Below, one piece after another: positions 12,709-24,018 of a stretch of DNA of 64,000 bases. The stretch spans positions 2,287,207 through 2,351,206 of the forward strand of contig JACAXG010000131.1 in the NCBI GenBank assembly GCA_018881555.1. Direction: 5' to 3'. The stretch is from Amblyornis subalaris (lineage: Eukaryota; Chordata; Aves; Passeriformes; Ptilonorhynchidae). The position numbers were made by a program, and so were the translations under genes. The notes below the pieces were generated by a model that was given only the letters and a program-made list of their open reading frames with translations, made no database searches and was not told the DNA's origin. Positions within the stretch are counted from its first letter, which is position 1. Each line of letters begins with the position of its first letter.

Positions 12709-13065
12709 AGAATCCTAGAATCATGGAATGCTTTGAGTTTAAAGGGACCTTGAAGTTCATCTCGTTCCAACCCCCTGCCATGGGCAGGGACACNTTCCAC
12801 TANNCCANGTTGCTCCAAGCCCCATCCAACCTGGCCTTGGACANCCCCAGGGATGGGGCAGCCACAGCTTCTCTGAGCAACCTGTGCCAGGACCTCACCA
12901 TAATCATAGGGAAGAATTTCTTTCCTAATATTCAATCTAAATCTACTCTCTGTCAGTTTAAAGCCACTCCCCCTGGTTTTGCCACTCCGTGGTTTTTTTT
13001 TTTTTTTAATGGTCTCTGTCCATCTTTTGTGTAAAAATTCCCTTCAGCTACTGGAAGGTGCACCC
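12709..13065 (-). mobile_element. CR1 LINE, 3' fragment
   Basis: About 355 bp with a T-run interruption near 12995. Confidence 0.9.
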
Positions 13066-13328
13066 CTTCCTTTCTAAAACGTGAGCCCTTTTGTCAAAAA
13101 TCTCTCAGAAATTCAGTTTACAAGCAGCATCAACACCCCTGCATGTGTCCCTCTGTGTGTGTTCTTCACCCACATATTCTCCAGGAATTTAATTGGAAAA
13201 GATGGCAATACCTGGTTTATTACATCTCAGAGTTCATTACAGTCAGCATCTTTACCTGGGGAGCTGCAGCCTGGGAGGTTTGAGTCTGCCCCTCTCTTGA
13301 CGCATCAAGTTTCTAATTCCTGGTCCAA

Positions 13329-13465
13329 TACAGAATTAGAGAATCATTTAGGTTGGAAAAGCCCTCTGAAATCATCAAGTCCAACCATTAACCCAGCACG
13401 GCCAAGCTCACCACTAAATCCTGTCCCCAAGTGCCACATCCACACAAAACTGATTGATCCACAAT
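13329..13465 (-). mobile_element. CR1 LINE, different subfamily
   Basis: Reads AATCATTTAGGTTGGAAAAG then CATCAAGTCCAACCATTAAC, the alternative CR1 3' end type. Confidence 0.82.
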
Positions 13466-13944
13466 TTCCCCATCCCTACTTTGCTGCTGACTGATGTAAC
13501 TGTAGAGCTCTGAGCTCTCCACAGAGAATACTGAGGGATGCACAAAAGCACCCTCTCCGAGGGCATCCTATAAATCCCAGTGACCTGAATACTGACTGGA
13601 GAGCTATTGATTTAAATCCCTGAATGCAGATGGGGGGAGTGAATGCAAACATCCCTCCTCACAGGCAAGGTCTCTTTCAGGGTCAAGCCTGCAGCTTTTA
13701 ATGAGCATTCAGGCCTTATCAAGACATCTTCCAAAGGAAAAATATCAAAAACCAGTTAGAGCAACAACAATGACCCAAAGTCANGAGGGGACACAGCCTT
13801 GAAGCAGCTCAACCTCTATTGGTCTCCAACCTCCTTAAAATTTCTCAGTGAAAATCTAGAAAAATAACTCTGAGTGGGAGAAAGGGATCCTGAATGCCAC
13901 CGTGTCTCCCCNGTCTCAGCTTAAGGCCATTTCCTTTAGTCCAT

Positions 13945-14075
13945 CCTCCTGCCATGGACAGGGACACCTTCCACTAGCCCAGGTTGCTCCAAGCCCCGTC
14001 CAACCTGGCCTTGGACACTTCCAGGGATGGGGCAGCCACAGCTTCTCTGGGCAACATGTGCTTGTGTGTGTCATC
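13945..14075 (-). mobile_element. CR1 LINE fragment
   Basis: Lacks the extreme 3' end; lies 0.75 kb upstream of the IL17A TATA box. Confidence 0.85.
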
Positions 14076-14398
14076 TCGCATCTCTCAGCCTTTGCAAAGT
14101 TTCTCTGGACCTTCCTATCCTCTCCCTAACTTTGGAACAGAAAGTTTAACTACATCCATCTGACTTCCCGAAGTCCTTTCCTCAGGATCAAAGCACTGTC
14201 TCATAGCACAAGAGAAGCAGAATGAATGCAAAATGAAAAGGTGGCAAGCTCAAAACAAAGTTCACTGATTTTTTTTTTCCTATGTGGAGAATGGCTGAAT
14301 TTTGGGAATTCATTATCACCAAGCGTTCTGATCAAAAGTGAGATGTAATACACGTGAGGTGTAACCATGAATAAAAATAGCCCAGCCCAGAGAAGAAT

Positions 14399-14407
14399 TG
14401 ACCTTGA
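14399..14407 (-). promoter_or_regulatory. Extended nuclear-receptor half-site upstream of IL17A
   Basis: On the minus strand the sequence reads TCAAGGTCA, an extended AGGTCA half-site of the type bound by monomeric orphan receptors (ERR, SF-1, and ROR-type with some mismatch). It is about 420 bp before the TATA box. A RUNX-type TGTGGTTT lies between them at 14610-14617. Function is inferred from motif only. Confidence 0.3.
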
Positions 14408-14635
14408 GCAGACAGAGCTCCTCAGACATCAAGACAAATTACAGCCCATGGNAAGAATATGAGAGCAGTTTGGGATGAGAGGACATCAGACCAACCTGGG
14501 GGCAAACAGATCCAACCTGTGCCAGCGACACCTGTTTTTGATACCTACAACATCCCAATTTAAAAGGGAGTACTTTGCACCCTCGAATTGCATCGTGTAC
14601 CCATGTTTTTGTGGTTTTGTGAAATCATCATTGAG

Positions 14636-14657
14636 TTCAGTCACTTGAGTGACTGAA
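14636..14657. promoter_or_regulatory. 22-bp palindrome in the IL17A proximal promoter
   Basis: Two perfect 10-bp arms (TTCAGTCACT and its complement) flank a 2-bp TG spacer. It lies about 166 bp upstream of the TATA box. The centre is CACTTGAGTG. This looks like a dimeric transcription-factor site, but the factor is unknown. Confidence 0.45.
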
Positions 14658-14822
14658 GGAATCTGACATTATCTACAGATCTAAGATATATCCTGTATAT
14701 TTCCACCTGTGTTAACGGAACCTATGTACATGCACTTAATTTAGGTTATGGTCAGAAACGAAAGTTAAGGTTGGGGAAAAAAAAAACCTGCTCCAGGTTA
14801 TCTAGGACAGCCCAGAAGCCCT

Positions 14823-14829
14823 TATAAAA
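14823..14829 (+). promoter_or_regulatory. IL17A TATA box
   Basis: TATAAAA lies 81-87 bp before the IL17A start codon, which puts transcription start near 14850-14856 and leaves a 5' UTR of about 55-60 nt. A GGGGAAAA (NFAT-like) motif sits about 45 bp upstream of it. Confidence 0.8.
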
Positions 14830-14909
14830 GGTCCAGCAGCAAATGTGCCCAGACACCTTCAGCTCAGCAGAGCCCAGAACAAGCATCAGAAGCAGCAACA
14901 GAAGGAAAG

Positions 14910-16626
14910 ATGTCTCCAACCCTTTGTGCTTCTCTGGTAAGAACTTGATTTCTGGGTTTATTTCCCCCTCNATTTGAGAGACGTATTTAAATTCTAATAG
15001 ATGGAATTGGGATCTGCACCCGCTTTTAAAATGCTTGTTTAAACCGTTAATAATTAGAAAGAACTAAAATGTGAGAGTGCTCATGGGGCAGCAATGAGAC
15101 TGTACGTTAGTGACATGGGCTACCACAGCATACTCTGAAGCAAGAAATACATTGAAAACTCAGCCTTAGAGTGTCTTCCTTCTTATTATAGCCTTTCTGC
15201 TATCTTTCTGTATTATATTATTTTCTACAATTTAACATTTTTTAATCACCAAATTACAACTGGGTGCATATGCACCTGTCAGCACTGTGAGAATCAGTGA
15301 ATGAGAGCAAAAGTGGATGTGACATAAGGCACATTTTCCAATAATTACTCCAACCTGCACTGCAGGCTTTAACTACCGGCTAGGCCGACTGTGGATGAAT
15401 TTCACACCTGTCTTGTGCCCTAAATGTACCCATTTTCCCCAGCTCAGACCCCTGCTCCTCGTGCTGCTGGCCATGCTGTCAGCCAGCAGTCCTGCCCACG
15501 GGAAGGTGATCAAGCCTGGGCTCAAGCCGGAGAACCTCTTCAAGAAAGAATCCGCTGGATGCCCGACCCAAACAGACTTCAAATTCCCCCAAACTGTGAG
15601 AGTCAACATCAGCATCAGCAGCACGAACCAGGACACCAAAACCAGTCCGGATGTCAGCAGACGCTCCCTGTCTCCCTGGGATTACAGGTATGATCCCTGT
15701 CCCTGTGGCCTGGAAAAACACTGGATGCCCTGGCCAAGAATAATGCCACACATCTCTGTTTTCAGTGCTTCACAGCTGAGAGATTTTTGAAATACGAGGG
15801 TACCCACAGTCCCTATAATCCTCTTTCAAACAGAACCAGAACAGAAAGCAGCACAGAGCAAACACATGGCCTAGGCCATATACAGCAGGCAATGCAAATT
15901 ACTTTCATAATTTAAATAATTTATTTGCATACTGGGTCAAGATTTATCTTCAAAAGCATTCTTTATCTAAGACATCACAAAAAAAAAAATCTCAGAGGGT
16001 TAACATTGCACCAAATTCAATGGTGGTTTCATAACATCAGCATCAACGCTTCACGTTTTGGGGAGGATCTGAAGGTTTTAGGGTCTGTTAGTTGGAGTGA
16101 CATGTTGGGAAGCTCAAATCATTTCTGATCAGTCTATCAAAGTCAGTGCCTGCTTGAAGCAAGTCCTTCGCAAAGGCAGTTGCCTGCAGCCTGGCATGCT
16201 CGTCTTACTTTTAAAAATACCCAGTATTTAATTACTTACACTTTACTTCCAAAAAACCTGCCATATTGGAGGATCTGCTGTCCCTCCATAGGCAACATAT
16301 CCCCGTAGGATGCACAGGTTCCCGAGCCAGGGGCCTACAGTTATCCATGCCTCTGGATTCGAACGTTCCCTTTGCTGCCCGCCCGCAGGATCGACGAGGA
16401 CCACAACCGCTTCCCGCGGGTGATNGCGGACGCCNCGTGCCGCCACAGCGTCTGCGTGAACCCCGAGGGGCAGCTGGACCCCAGCCTCAGCTCCGTGGCC
16501 ATCACACAGGAGATCCTGGTGCTCCGCAGGGAGCGGAGGGGCTGCCAGCAATCCTACAGGCTGGAGAAGAANATCATCACCGTGGGCTGCACCTGCGCCA
16601 CCCCCTTGGTGCAGCACCAGGCCTGA
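14910..16626 (+). CDS. IL17A: Interleukin-17A precursor (3 coding exons, 169 aa)
   Basis: Exons are 14910-14936, 15443-15687 and 16389-16626. Junctions are CTG|GTAAG, CCCCAG|CTC, TACAG|GTATG and CGCAG|GATC, and the frame closes on TGA. Residues 1-29 form a signal peptide with a leucine-rich core. The mature chain has an N-glycosylation sequon at N64 (NIS), the family signature SPWDY-R-IDED-NRFP at about 86-100, and cystine-knot cysteines C108, C113, C143, C158 and C160, with C49 as the likely inter-chain cysteine. IL-17A is a secreted homodimer, or heterodimer with IL-17F, that signals through IL17RA/IL17RC to drive inflammatory and mucosal responses. The A/F assignment rests on synteny: this copy is farther from MCM3, on the strand opposite MCM3, and convergent with the second copy, as in mammals. 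Three codons in exon 3 contain N. The start has purine at -3 and is 87 bp after the TATA box. Confidence 0.93.
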
Positions 16627-17020
16627 CGGGAGCCGGCGGCGCCAGAGCGAGGAGCCGCGGGGAACTTCCCCGCGTGGAAAGGGAGGGGCCTGATTCAGCC
16701 TCCACAAAGCTGAGCCAGGCTGTAATGATCAGCTGGAATATATCAGAATATATTGGAAATTAATAGGTTACAAAATTTAATATATTTTCCCNAAAAAAAT
16801 ATCTTGGCCTCCGCCAATTCAGAATCCAGACACCTTCGTGCGCCAGGCTGAAAAGTAACAGGAACCCTACCCATCTTCAGTTTATGTTTGGAATGTCTAT
16901 TTATGTAAATCTATTTATGCTGGTGGAAAAGATAGTAATAATGTATTATCTTAATATATTTTTTTTAAGTGTTCAGATAATGTTTATTTATCTTTGTGTA
17001 ATAAAAAGTCAGTGAAAAAC
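16627..17020 (+). promoter_or_regulatory. IL17A: IL17A 3' UTR with AU-rich elements and AATAAA
   Basis: ATTTA pentamers lie at 16899-16903, 16913-16917 and 16986-16990, and the last sits in TTTATTTATC. The polyadenylation signal AATAAA is at 17000-17005, so cleavage is expected near 17020. AU-rich elements of this kind shorten cytokine mRNA half-life. Confidence 0.8.
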
Positions 17021-18483
17021 TCCTTGGTATTCTCCTTTCTTTCTAAAGTAGTCTTCTTGATAAGGCAAGAAGTCACTCAGTCATGACCATAAAAGAGATT
17101 TACACGATGCTAACGCCTCAAATTCCCTTTATAACATCTACCTCTGCAGCAGTAGAATGTAAAGCCCAGGCAAAAAAATTAGGAAAAACACNATTTTACC
17201 AATAGAGAAGCTAAGATATCTGGAGGAAAATTATCTCTGAAGTGGCACCCAAGAGATTAAAGATAGACAAGCAAAAAAAAAATTTCTATGAGGTAACTAC
17301 TCAATTATCCACCTAATTATCCAACTGGAAAAGGATGTATAAAAATGGGTTCAACACAACACTTCGAATGCTTCTTTGGAGGAAAAGAAACTCCCTTCCC
17401 TGAAACAGCGAGTGCATTTCCACTGCTGAGCTTCAGCTTTGCTCCATCATTATCTGTGAATCTAAACCCAACTCATTTCAGCCCANTTTCCATGAAGCAG
17501 AGACATGACTTGGGTACGCTCGGGCGAGCTCACGAGAGAGTCAGGTGGGTGACTGAAGCAATTAACCACGTCCCGCTGATTGCAATCGTAATTTTCTGTG
17601 CGTTCACGTCCTTCCAGCCCATTTTCTGCCAGCTGCCGGAGCTTCGAATGTGGAGCACCCTGACACAGCACTTCGGCCGCGGTCGGATGGGGCTTGCGTA
17701 GGTGAAGGTGTTGCACAGCAGGTGGGTTTATTTAAAGCACTCTTGGGTTAAAAGTGCTCTGATGAATATGTTCCGTGTTTCAGAGGGCAGGCTGGCTGGT
17801 GGAGGTGCGGGTGTTTTGTTTGCTGCTGTCTCGGGGAGGTGTGGCCCTGCTCAGGCACTGGCAAAATGCCACTGGCAAAAGCAACAGCAAATAGAGAACT
17901 CATAGAGGTGCACCTTTAGATATCTTCAGAGATGGGTATAACTTTGCCCGTACGTAGGAATCTGGGAATGTATGTGATCCTAACTAGTTTCTGACCTTAT
18001 CTCTAGTTATTCTTCCTTAAGGTCTCCTGCAGGTCCTGAATTTCACCCCATGAATATTAGGCATGTGAACAGACTTCCAAAAAAAATCCAACCAAAAACC
18101 ATCAAGGAACACTCATCCTTTGAGGTTTTCAAGCATTTAAATAAATATTAGCCCAGGACATTTGAAACAGAACTGACTTCCTTGTCCTTTAGATAATCTC
18201 TCAATGTCCCACCNTTCCTACAAGGAGTTTTGGCAAATTGTCTGCAATTAGCCCAAGTAACTTCTAACAGATAAAATCACGGAAAGTCCAACCCTTTCTT
18301 ACGTGGAAGTGATGTGCCACTAGCTGGAGTTGGCACATGTGTAACGGGGACTGGTTAGAAATGCTGAGAGAGCTGTGCTGAGGTGGAAAAAAACTCAGAA
18401 CCAGGTCAGAAAGAGATGACACAGCTGGAGCTGGGAAATGCCAACGGCTTTCTGCTGACGGGCTGCACAGATCACATCATCAT

Positions 18484-18605
18484 CATGGAATGGTTTGGCT
18501 CAGAAGGACCTTAAAGGTCACCTCATTCCAACCCCGTGTCGTGGGCAGGGACACCTTCCCCTAGACCAGGTTGCTCCAAGCCCCATCCAACCCGGCCTTA
18601 GTGAA
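18484..18605 (-). mobile_element. CR1 LINE, 3' fragment
   Basis: 120 bp beginning CATGGAATGGTTTGGCTCAG. Confidence 0.85.
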
Positions 18606-19881
18606 GATGATCCAGTGTCCCTTCCACCAGCACGATTTTCCTTGGGGCATTTTCCAACCCAACTAAATCTGTGCCTTAGAACCACTTCTTACTTACCTGG
18701 CCAACTTTGTGCTTACATCTACAAGATGTTTGGGTGTTGCACATGCTCCTGCAGAAGCATTTAATAGGTTGATCAATCACCCGGATTCGTGGGGCCTGAG
18801 GACTGTTTTCCTTCCTGCTGCAAGTTCTCTCCTAACTCCTGGCACCACGAACCAAGAGAGTTTCCTTCACATTGCTGTGCCCAGTTGGAAAGGTACAGAA
18901 TAATCCAAACCAATGCACCCTGCCAAGGGTCACCTAATCAGTGTCCTCTTTTTTCTGCAGTCAATAATGACCACAGCAAGAGACTGAAGAGAGCAGGGCT
19001 CCTCTTTCACCCTTGTGCAGCTCTCATCACTTTGAGGTTCAACAGGTAAAGGCTGTTCCTCCTTGGAACAGGGTTTCAGCGCAAATTTCTGCTAATTTGA
19101 TCCCCTTGAATGATGTTGTCTTTGGAGGGAGGGGGGTGGAATTGCTGCAAAACCCTCTCCAACATAAAAGTTTCCAGTCCAGCACTGCTCCCCGTCTCAG
19201 TTTCATGTCAGTTTGCATGAAAATCCGAGCAGCAGTGTCTTGGCAACAAGATTTCTTGGCAACCTNTGAGCAAAACCCACCAGAAAGGGAAGTCTGAGAT
19301 TGGATTTTTGCAGATAATCACGCTCGTTGTTGCCACTTATCAAAGTAATCTGGATAGAAAACAAATGCTTGTAAATGATGCTGCAGATTCAGCTGTAACA
19401 AGGCCAAGAATACAGGTTTCAGAAGTCTGAAATAAAAAGCCCCACCGAAAAATTATAGGGTCAAGTTAGAGAGAAGATAAACCATCTCTATTCATTTACC
19501 AGAAGAGAGAACCTCGATCATGATACAAATATATTGTGCTTACTAAGAAGGCAGATAAAACAGAAACAGGATGGTTTATACTGGTTTTACTCACTCATAG
19601 GAAACTGTGCCCAGAAAACACTATTTTGTCTGCCCATGAGCCCCAAAGAGCATCAAACATATTTTTAATATTTTGTTGAACTTATAGAAAAAGGTAGAAA
19701 AGCTAAGCCACTTTTCTGAAGGAAGAATAAATCAAAAGTTACACCAGAAGCAAGAAGGGATTTCCCCGAAGAGCTGAATTTCAGGAGGACTTGAACAAGA
19801 GGACTTACTTGAACCTGCTCCCACTATCTAGCCCTTGGAGTATGGAGAATAGTTTGGAAAGATGAAAAATGTTTTAAATTG

Positions 19882-19945
19882 TAGAATATCATGAGTTGGA
19901 AGGCATTCACAAGGATCATTGAAATCCAACTCCTGGAACTCCTCT
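19882..19945 (-). mobile_element. CR1 LINE, short 3' tail
   Basis: Reads TAGAATATCATGAGTTGGAA and CAAGGATCATTGAAATCCAA. Confidence 0.7.
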
Positions 19946-20253
19946 TTGTGAGCAGCAAAGGCAGAAAGTGTAGTTGGTGTCTGGTGCTGAGCCTGGCTGG
20001 CATCTTCTCAGCTCCTGAGAGGCAGCACCGGCACATGCCCCATCCCCAACAGCTCTGGCTCTGCAAAACGGTACCAGACAATCACAGATATTTTAAGCAG
20101 GTTTGGGACTTTTTTTGTCACTGCCTTGTAACAGTGCTGTAGAAATTGCAGACTCAGCCCACTCATCTGGATTCTTCTTAAGCACAAGGTTAAAAATAAT
20201 ATCAAAGAAGGCAAAGGAAGAAGGGGATGGAGATGAAGGGAGATTGTGGTATT

Positions 20254-20445
20254 ATAGAATGGTTTGGGTTGGGAAGGACAGTAAAGATCATCCACTTCCA
20301 ANCCCCTGCCATGGGCAGGGACACCTTCCACTCTCCCAGGGTGCTCCAAGCCCCATCCAACATGGTCTTGGACACTTCTAGGGATGGAGCAACCACAGCT
20401 TCACTGGGTAACCTGTGCCAGAGCCTCACCACGGAGAAGATCAAG
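20254..20445 (-). mobile_element. CR1 LINE, 3' fragment
   Basis: 190 bp from TATAGAATGGTTTGGGTTGG to GAGCCTCACCACGGAGAAGA. Confidence 0.88.
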
Positions 20446-21465
20446 GCAAGTCTCCTGTTTTCTGTGTGATGCTGACATGGGAACNGTGCTGGTCTGGTCT
20501 CTCTGGCTACCTCCAGAATGTGCAGCTGACACAGAAACTCACCCCATCATCTACACCCATCNTATAGACACCAATCCACAGATCCCCACAGGGCTGACCA
20601 GAAAATTGCTCATTCAAAAGATTTCTGGACTGATCAGAAAATTGCTCATTGCCTTAAAATTTTGCCTGTAATTATTAACTCTCAATAAACCATATTGACT
20701 TCTGGGTTTTCCAGACATCAGCCCTCTGGCTTGCCAAACACAAATAATTCTTGCGTTGCTCCAACCTTTTGGGTTGCAACTTTTGCATTCTTTACACATT
20801 TGATTTTGTACACTTTTCAAAGCCATGATTTTTGTGGAACCGGCTGCCCTGGCCCGCAGTCCCTTTGAACACTCCCAGGAGCATCTGCCTGTGGTCAGGG
20901 GTCCAAAGAGGCCTGAGATACTTTCTGATCAGTACATTCACAGGTCACCTGTCTGGGAGGAGGCACCTGCCTGTGCTGACACCACTGCTGTGCCCCCCAA
21001 CCCACGGTCATGCAGAGGGGTCTGCACTGTGCCCCATCCAACATCCCATGGGAGCTGCCGGGACAGACACAGCCAAGGGGAGCAGTGAGCAAGGAACAAA
21101 GGTAGGAGATTAGTGAGAGGAAATCAGAGGAGAAAAGGAATAGGAAAGACCACAAGGCTCAGATACCAACCTGTGACTGGAGGCTGCTTAGCCCAGCAGG
21201 TTACAAGAAGACACTGAGGCACTGCTGCTACACCTCCAGCTGTCTCTTCTCCTCCTGGTAAAGCAACCCAGTCCCTGGAGGCTGCTCCAAGCCACATTTC
21301 AGAGCCAGAGGTACCCAGCTGGGCACCCAGGGTCTGGATCCATTGCTGCAAAGGGAACAAACCAAGCAAAGCCTTCAGCAAAGGCTGCGAACTGTAGCGG
21401 CTCTCGGTGCTGATATGACTGTGCTGCTTACAAGAAGCACAAATTTGTTTGTCGCGTTCTCTAAT

Positions 21466-21530
21466 TCACAGAATCACGGAATGTTTTCTGTTCGAAGGGA
21501 CCTCAAAGGTCATCTAGTTCCACCTCTCCA
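21466..21530 (-). mobile_element. CR1 LINE, short 3' tail
   Basis: Reads CACAGAATCACGGAATGTTT then GTCATCTAGTTCCACCTCTC. Confidence 0.8.
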
Positions 21531-21716
21531 CATAATAGATTGCNGGCAGCGAAAGCCAGCACCCAAAAAATAACCAGGCTTGGATTGACGGCCAGCTGCA
21601 CTCTAAGAACGATTCCATTAGGAGGAAACAAACCCCGCGTGCAAGCAATGCCTCCCTGAGTGGTGTGCAGTTGAGAGCTCTGCCTGCAAAACCTCATAGC
21701 CCACAGGTGAGACTTC

Positions 21717-21745
21717 CCTAATTAGCCAATTATTTCCTAATTAGC
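21717..21745. promoter_or_regulatory. Paired homeodomain-type motifs
   Basis: CCTAATTAGC occurs twice (21717-21726, 21736-21745) with CCAATTA between them, in the IL17A-IL17F interval. Each copy contains a palindromic TAATTA core. No function is shown. Confidence 0.3.
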
Positions 21746-22167
21746 TATGTCGTTTTCCATCCAGTTAGGACAACTGGTGGGTGTTTAGGAGCACCAGCAT
21801 GGGGTGTACACTGCCANGAACCCAGTGTCAGAGCGATTAAGACTGAGAAGAGAGATGTAGGGTAGTTTTCTCCCCGAAAAACAAGTAGGGGCGACCCCAC
21901 AGGGCACGTTTGCCAAGAGAAGTGGGTCAGGAGTAAGAAGGAGGTTGCGATTTCCTGGTCAGCGGTTGCTGTAAGAGCAGGGCTGGTGCTGCACGAGAGC
22001 GAGCGGGAGACGCCTCCCGGGGTTTGCTCTGCACCACATGAAGAGCTCGGTGGTCATAACGAAACAGCTGCTGCCACAAATGAGTGCAGATGCCTGTAAC
22101 TGAGTGAGGTGGTTACCCACGGGGCACAGAAAACACCTGACTCAACCAAAAGCACCAGAGGAATCAT

Positions 22168-22305
22168 CACAGGGTCATAGAATCACAGAATCACAGAATG
22201 GTTTCGGTTGGAAGGGACCTCAAAGCTCATCTCATTCCACCTAGGATCACCGTCCACCAGCCCAGGTTGCCCAAATCCCCGTCCAGCCTGGCCTTGAGTC
22301 ATTCA
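22168..22305 (-). mobile_element. CR1 LINE, 3' fragment
   Basis: Starts with two or three AGAATCAC tail units. Confidence 0.85.
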
Positions 22306-22576
22306 GACCCAAGAACTCACCTGACCCACCCTGGGGAGGAAACCCAGGGTCTNCCTGCAGCAGGTGGGTCTGATTTGAAGTGGTTTCTGTGCAGTCNAAA
22401 TGCGAGAATGCTTGCACAGGTTTGTCCTGATTTAAATGAAAAAGGAAATATGGGCTGAAAACCTCCTCCAGCAGAAACCAAAATCAGAGGTCTNAGAGTC
22501 TGGCTCAGCTCTGGATGAAAGACGAGTAATGTCAAAAAAAGGAACATTGCAGAAATTTGATAAAATAATGAATAGT

Positions 22577-22632
22577 TATGGAATCATGGAATATCCCAAG
22601 GAACACATAAGGATCAAGTCTAATTCCTGAAC
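22577..22632 (-). mobile_element. CR1 LINE, short 3' tail
   Basis: Diverged 55 bp, ATGGAATCATGGAATATCCC to GTCTAATTCCTGA. Confidence 0.6.
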
Positions 22633-23254
22633 AGTGAGCCTTGATAGGCTGTGCTCCTCGTGCAGCTAAGGGAGGGAAAGGGCAATTCCTCCTTTCCCAA
22701 CACAAGACACCTCAGCTCAGCAGGAAACTGTGCCCTGCAGGTACAATTCCTGGCTCCTCGNTGTGGAGGGATCCTCATCCACCACTTTAATCCCAGCATC
22801 TCTTTAGCTGGCCAAAGAGCAGTGAGGTGAAGCCATCTCACACCTCCCTGCATTCCTGCTCAGGCAACCACTCAGCTGGGGGAGAAGAAGGTTGCCTTGT
22901 CTGGAAGAGGATAGGACAGGCCTTTCCCAGCTCTCGTGAACCATCCCAAAATCCAGCTGCAGTCCTCCAATGTGAAATCTCCCGTCTCTTTTCCCACCAT
23001 CCCAGGAGACGATCCCAGAGGTCTAGAGAACCTTGCTCCGTTGCCNCTGCTGCCTGCAGAACCTCCCTTCACTCCTTTCAGCCTCTTCTTGGCATCTTTT
23101 TGTCTATTTAAGCTGAAAGTTCTTTTCTGCTCCCTCTTACTCATCTCACTGCACCAGAAAACGCCCCATCTTTGCCGACATCTCTCAGTGCTACTGCAGC
23201 ACAAACACATTTTCTGGGTCTGTTTTCATTCTGANCTACCACAAGCCAACATTT

Positions 23255-24018
23255 TTTAAAATAAAATACGATTTTTATTCAGCAGATAAGTTATTGAATA
23301 AATACAGATTAAATTTATCCATTTTTTTAATACCCTGCGCACACACAGAGCCATAAATACAGCCATAAATAGAAGACATAAATAGAAATATAAACATCCA
23401 TTGGTTCTTTACCTCTTTAATGCTCAACAAGTGGACTCAATTATCTCCCAAAATGTCCTGCAATAAATCAATTGCTGTTCCCCATGGAGAAACACAAACC
23501 CAGAGTGTGGTGACCACCAGGCCTGGTGGCACCAATGTCTGACTGACACTAATAATACCCCAGTGAGCAGGGATGGCCAGGGAAGGGAACGGGGATAGGG
23601 GATGAGGAAGGGAGGGAGGGATAAAGTGCAGGAGGAGGAATTTTTTGTGGCAGTGCTGGTGGACGTGTATTCAANAGGGCGATTTACTGCCAAGGACAAC
23701 TTTGGAAACTATTTGATTCACCAAACTAATATAAACCACAATGAGAAGTAAATGTTGAAAAGCACTGCTTTACACTCTCCCTGCTTGGGGTCTCCAACAA
23801 AGCTTTCCCCCCTCCCTCTCCCTTCCCTCCCTCACCAGCTACCTGCCATTCCCATTCTAAAATCCACGCATGAACAACAGCAAGAATCACGACTTTCAGG
23901 AGATAATCCGGCCAGATTTGGAAGGGGAGCGACGCGTCGACCTCCTGGGATGCGAGGCGGGCGCCAGAGGGACGTTTATAGGAGATGCTTCCTCTTCCCA
24001 ACGGCGGCGCAATTCCCG
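23255..24018 (-). promoter_or_regulatory. IL17F: IL17F 3' UTR with AU-rich cluster and AATAAA
   Basis: On the minus strand ATTTA occurs at 23379-23383, 23366-23370, 23354-23358, 23310-23314 and 23299-23303; several copies sit in TATTTATG. AATAAA is at 23279-23274, so the transcript should end near 23255. The 3' UTR is about 760 nt. Confidence 0.75.

Larger units (their letters stand above)
17021..23254. other. IL17A-IL17F intergenic interval
   Basis: 6.2 kb between the convergent 3' ends, with six short CR1 fragments and the paired TAATTA motifs. An ISRE-like GGAAAAGAAACT lies at 17381-17392. No further gene seen. Confidence 0.55.

Noticed and set aside
16243..16707. Antisense ORF over IL17A exon 3
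   Set aside because: Mirror of the GC-rich exon; splice sites and protein match fix the plus strand.
17381..17392. ISRE-like GGAAAAGAAACT downstream of IL17A
   Set aside because: One mismatch to a short motif with no supporting context; not scored as a finding.
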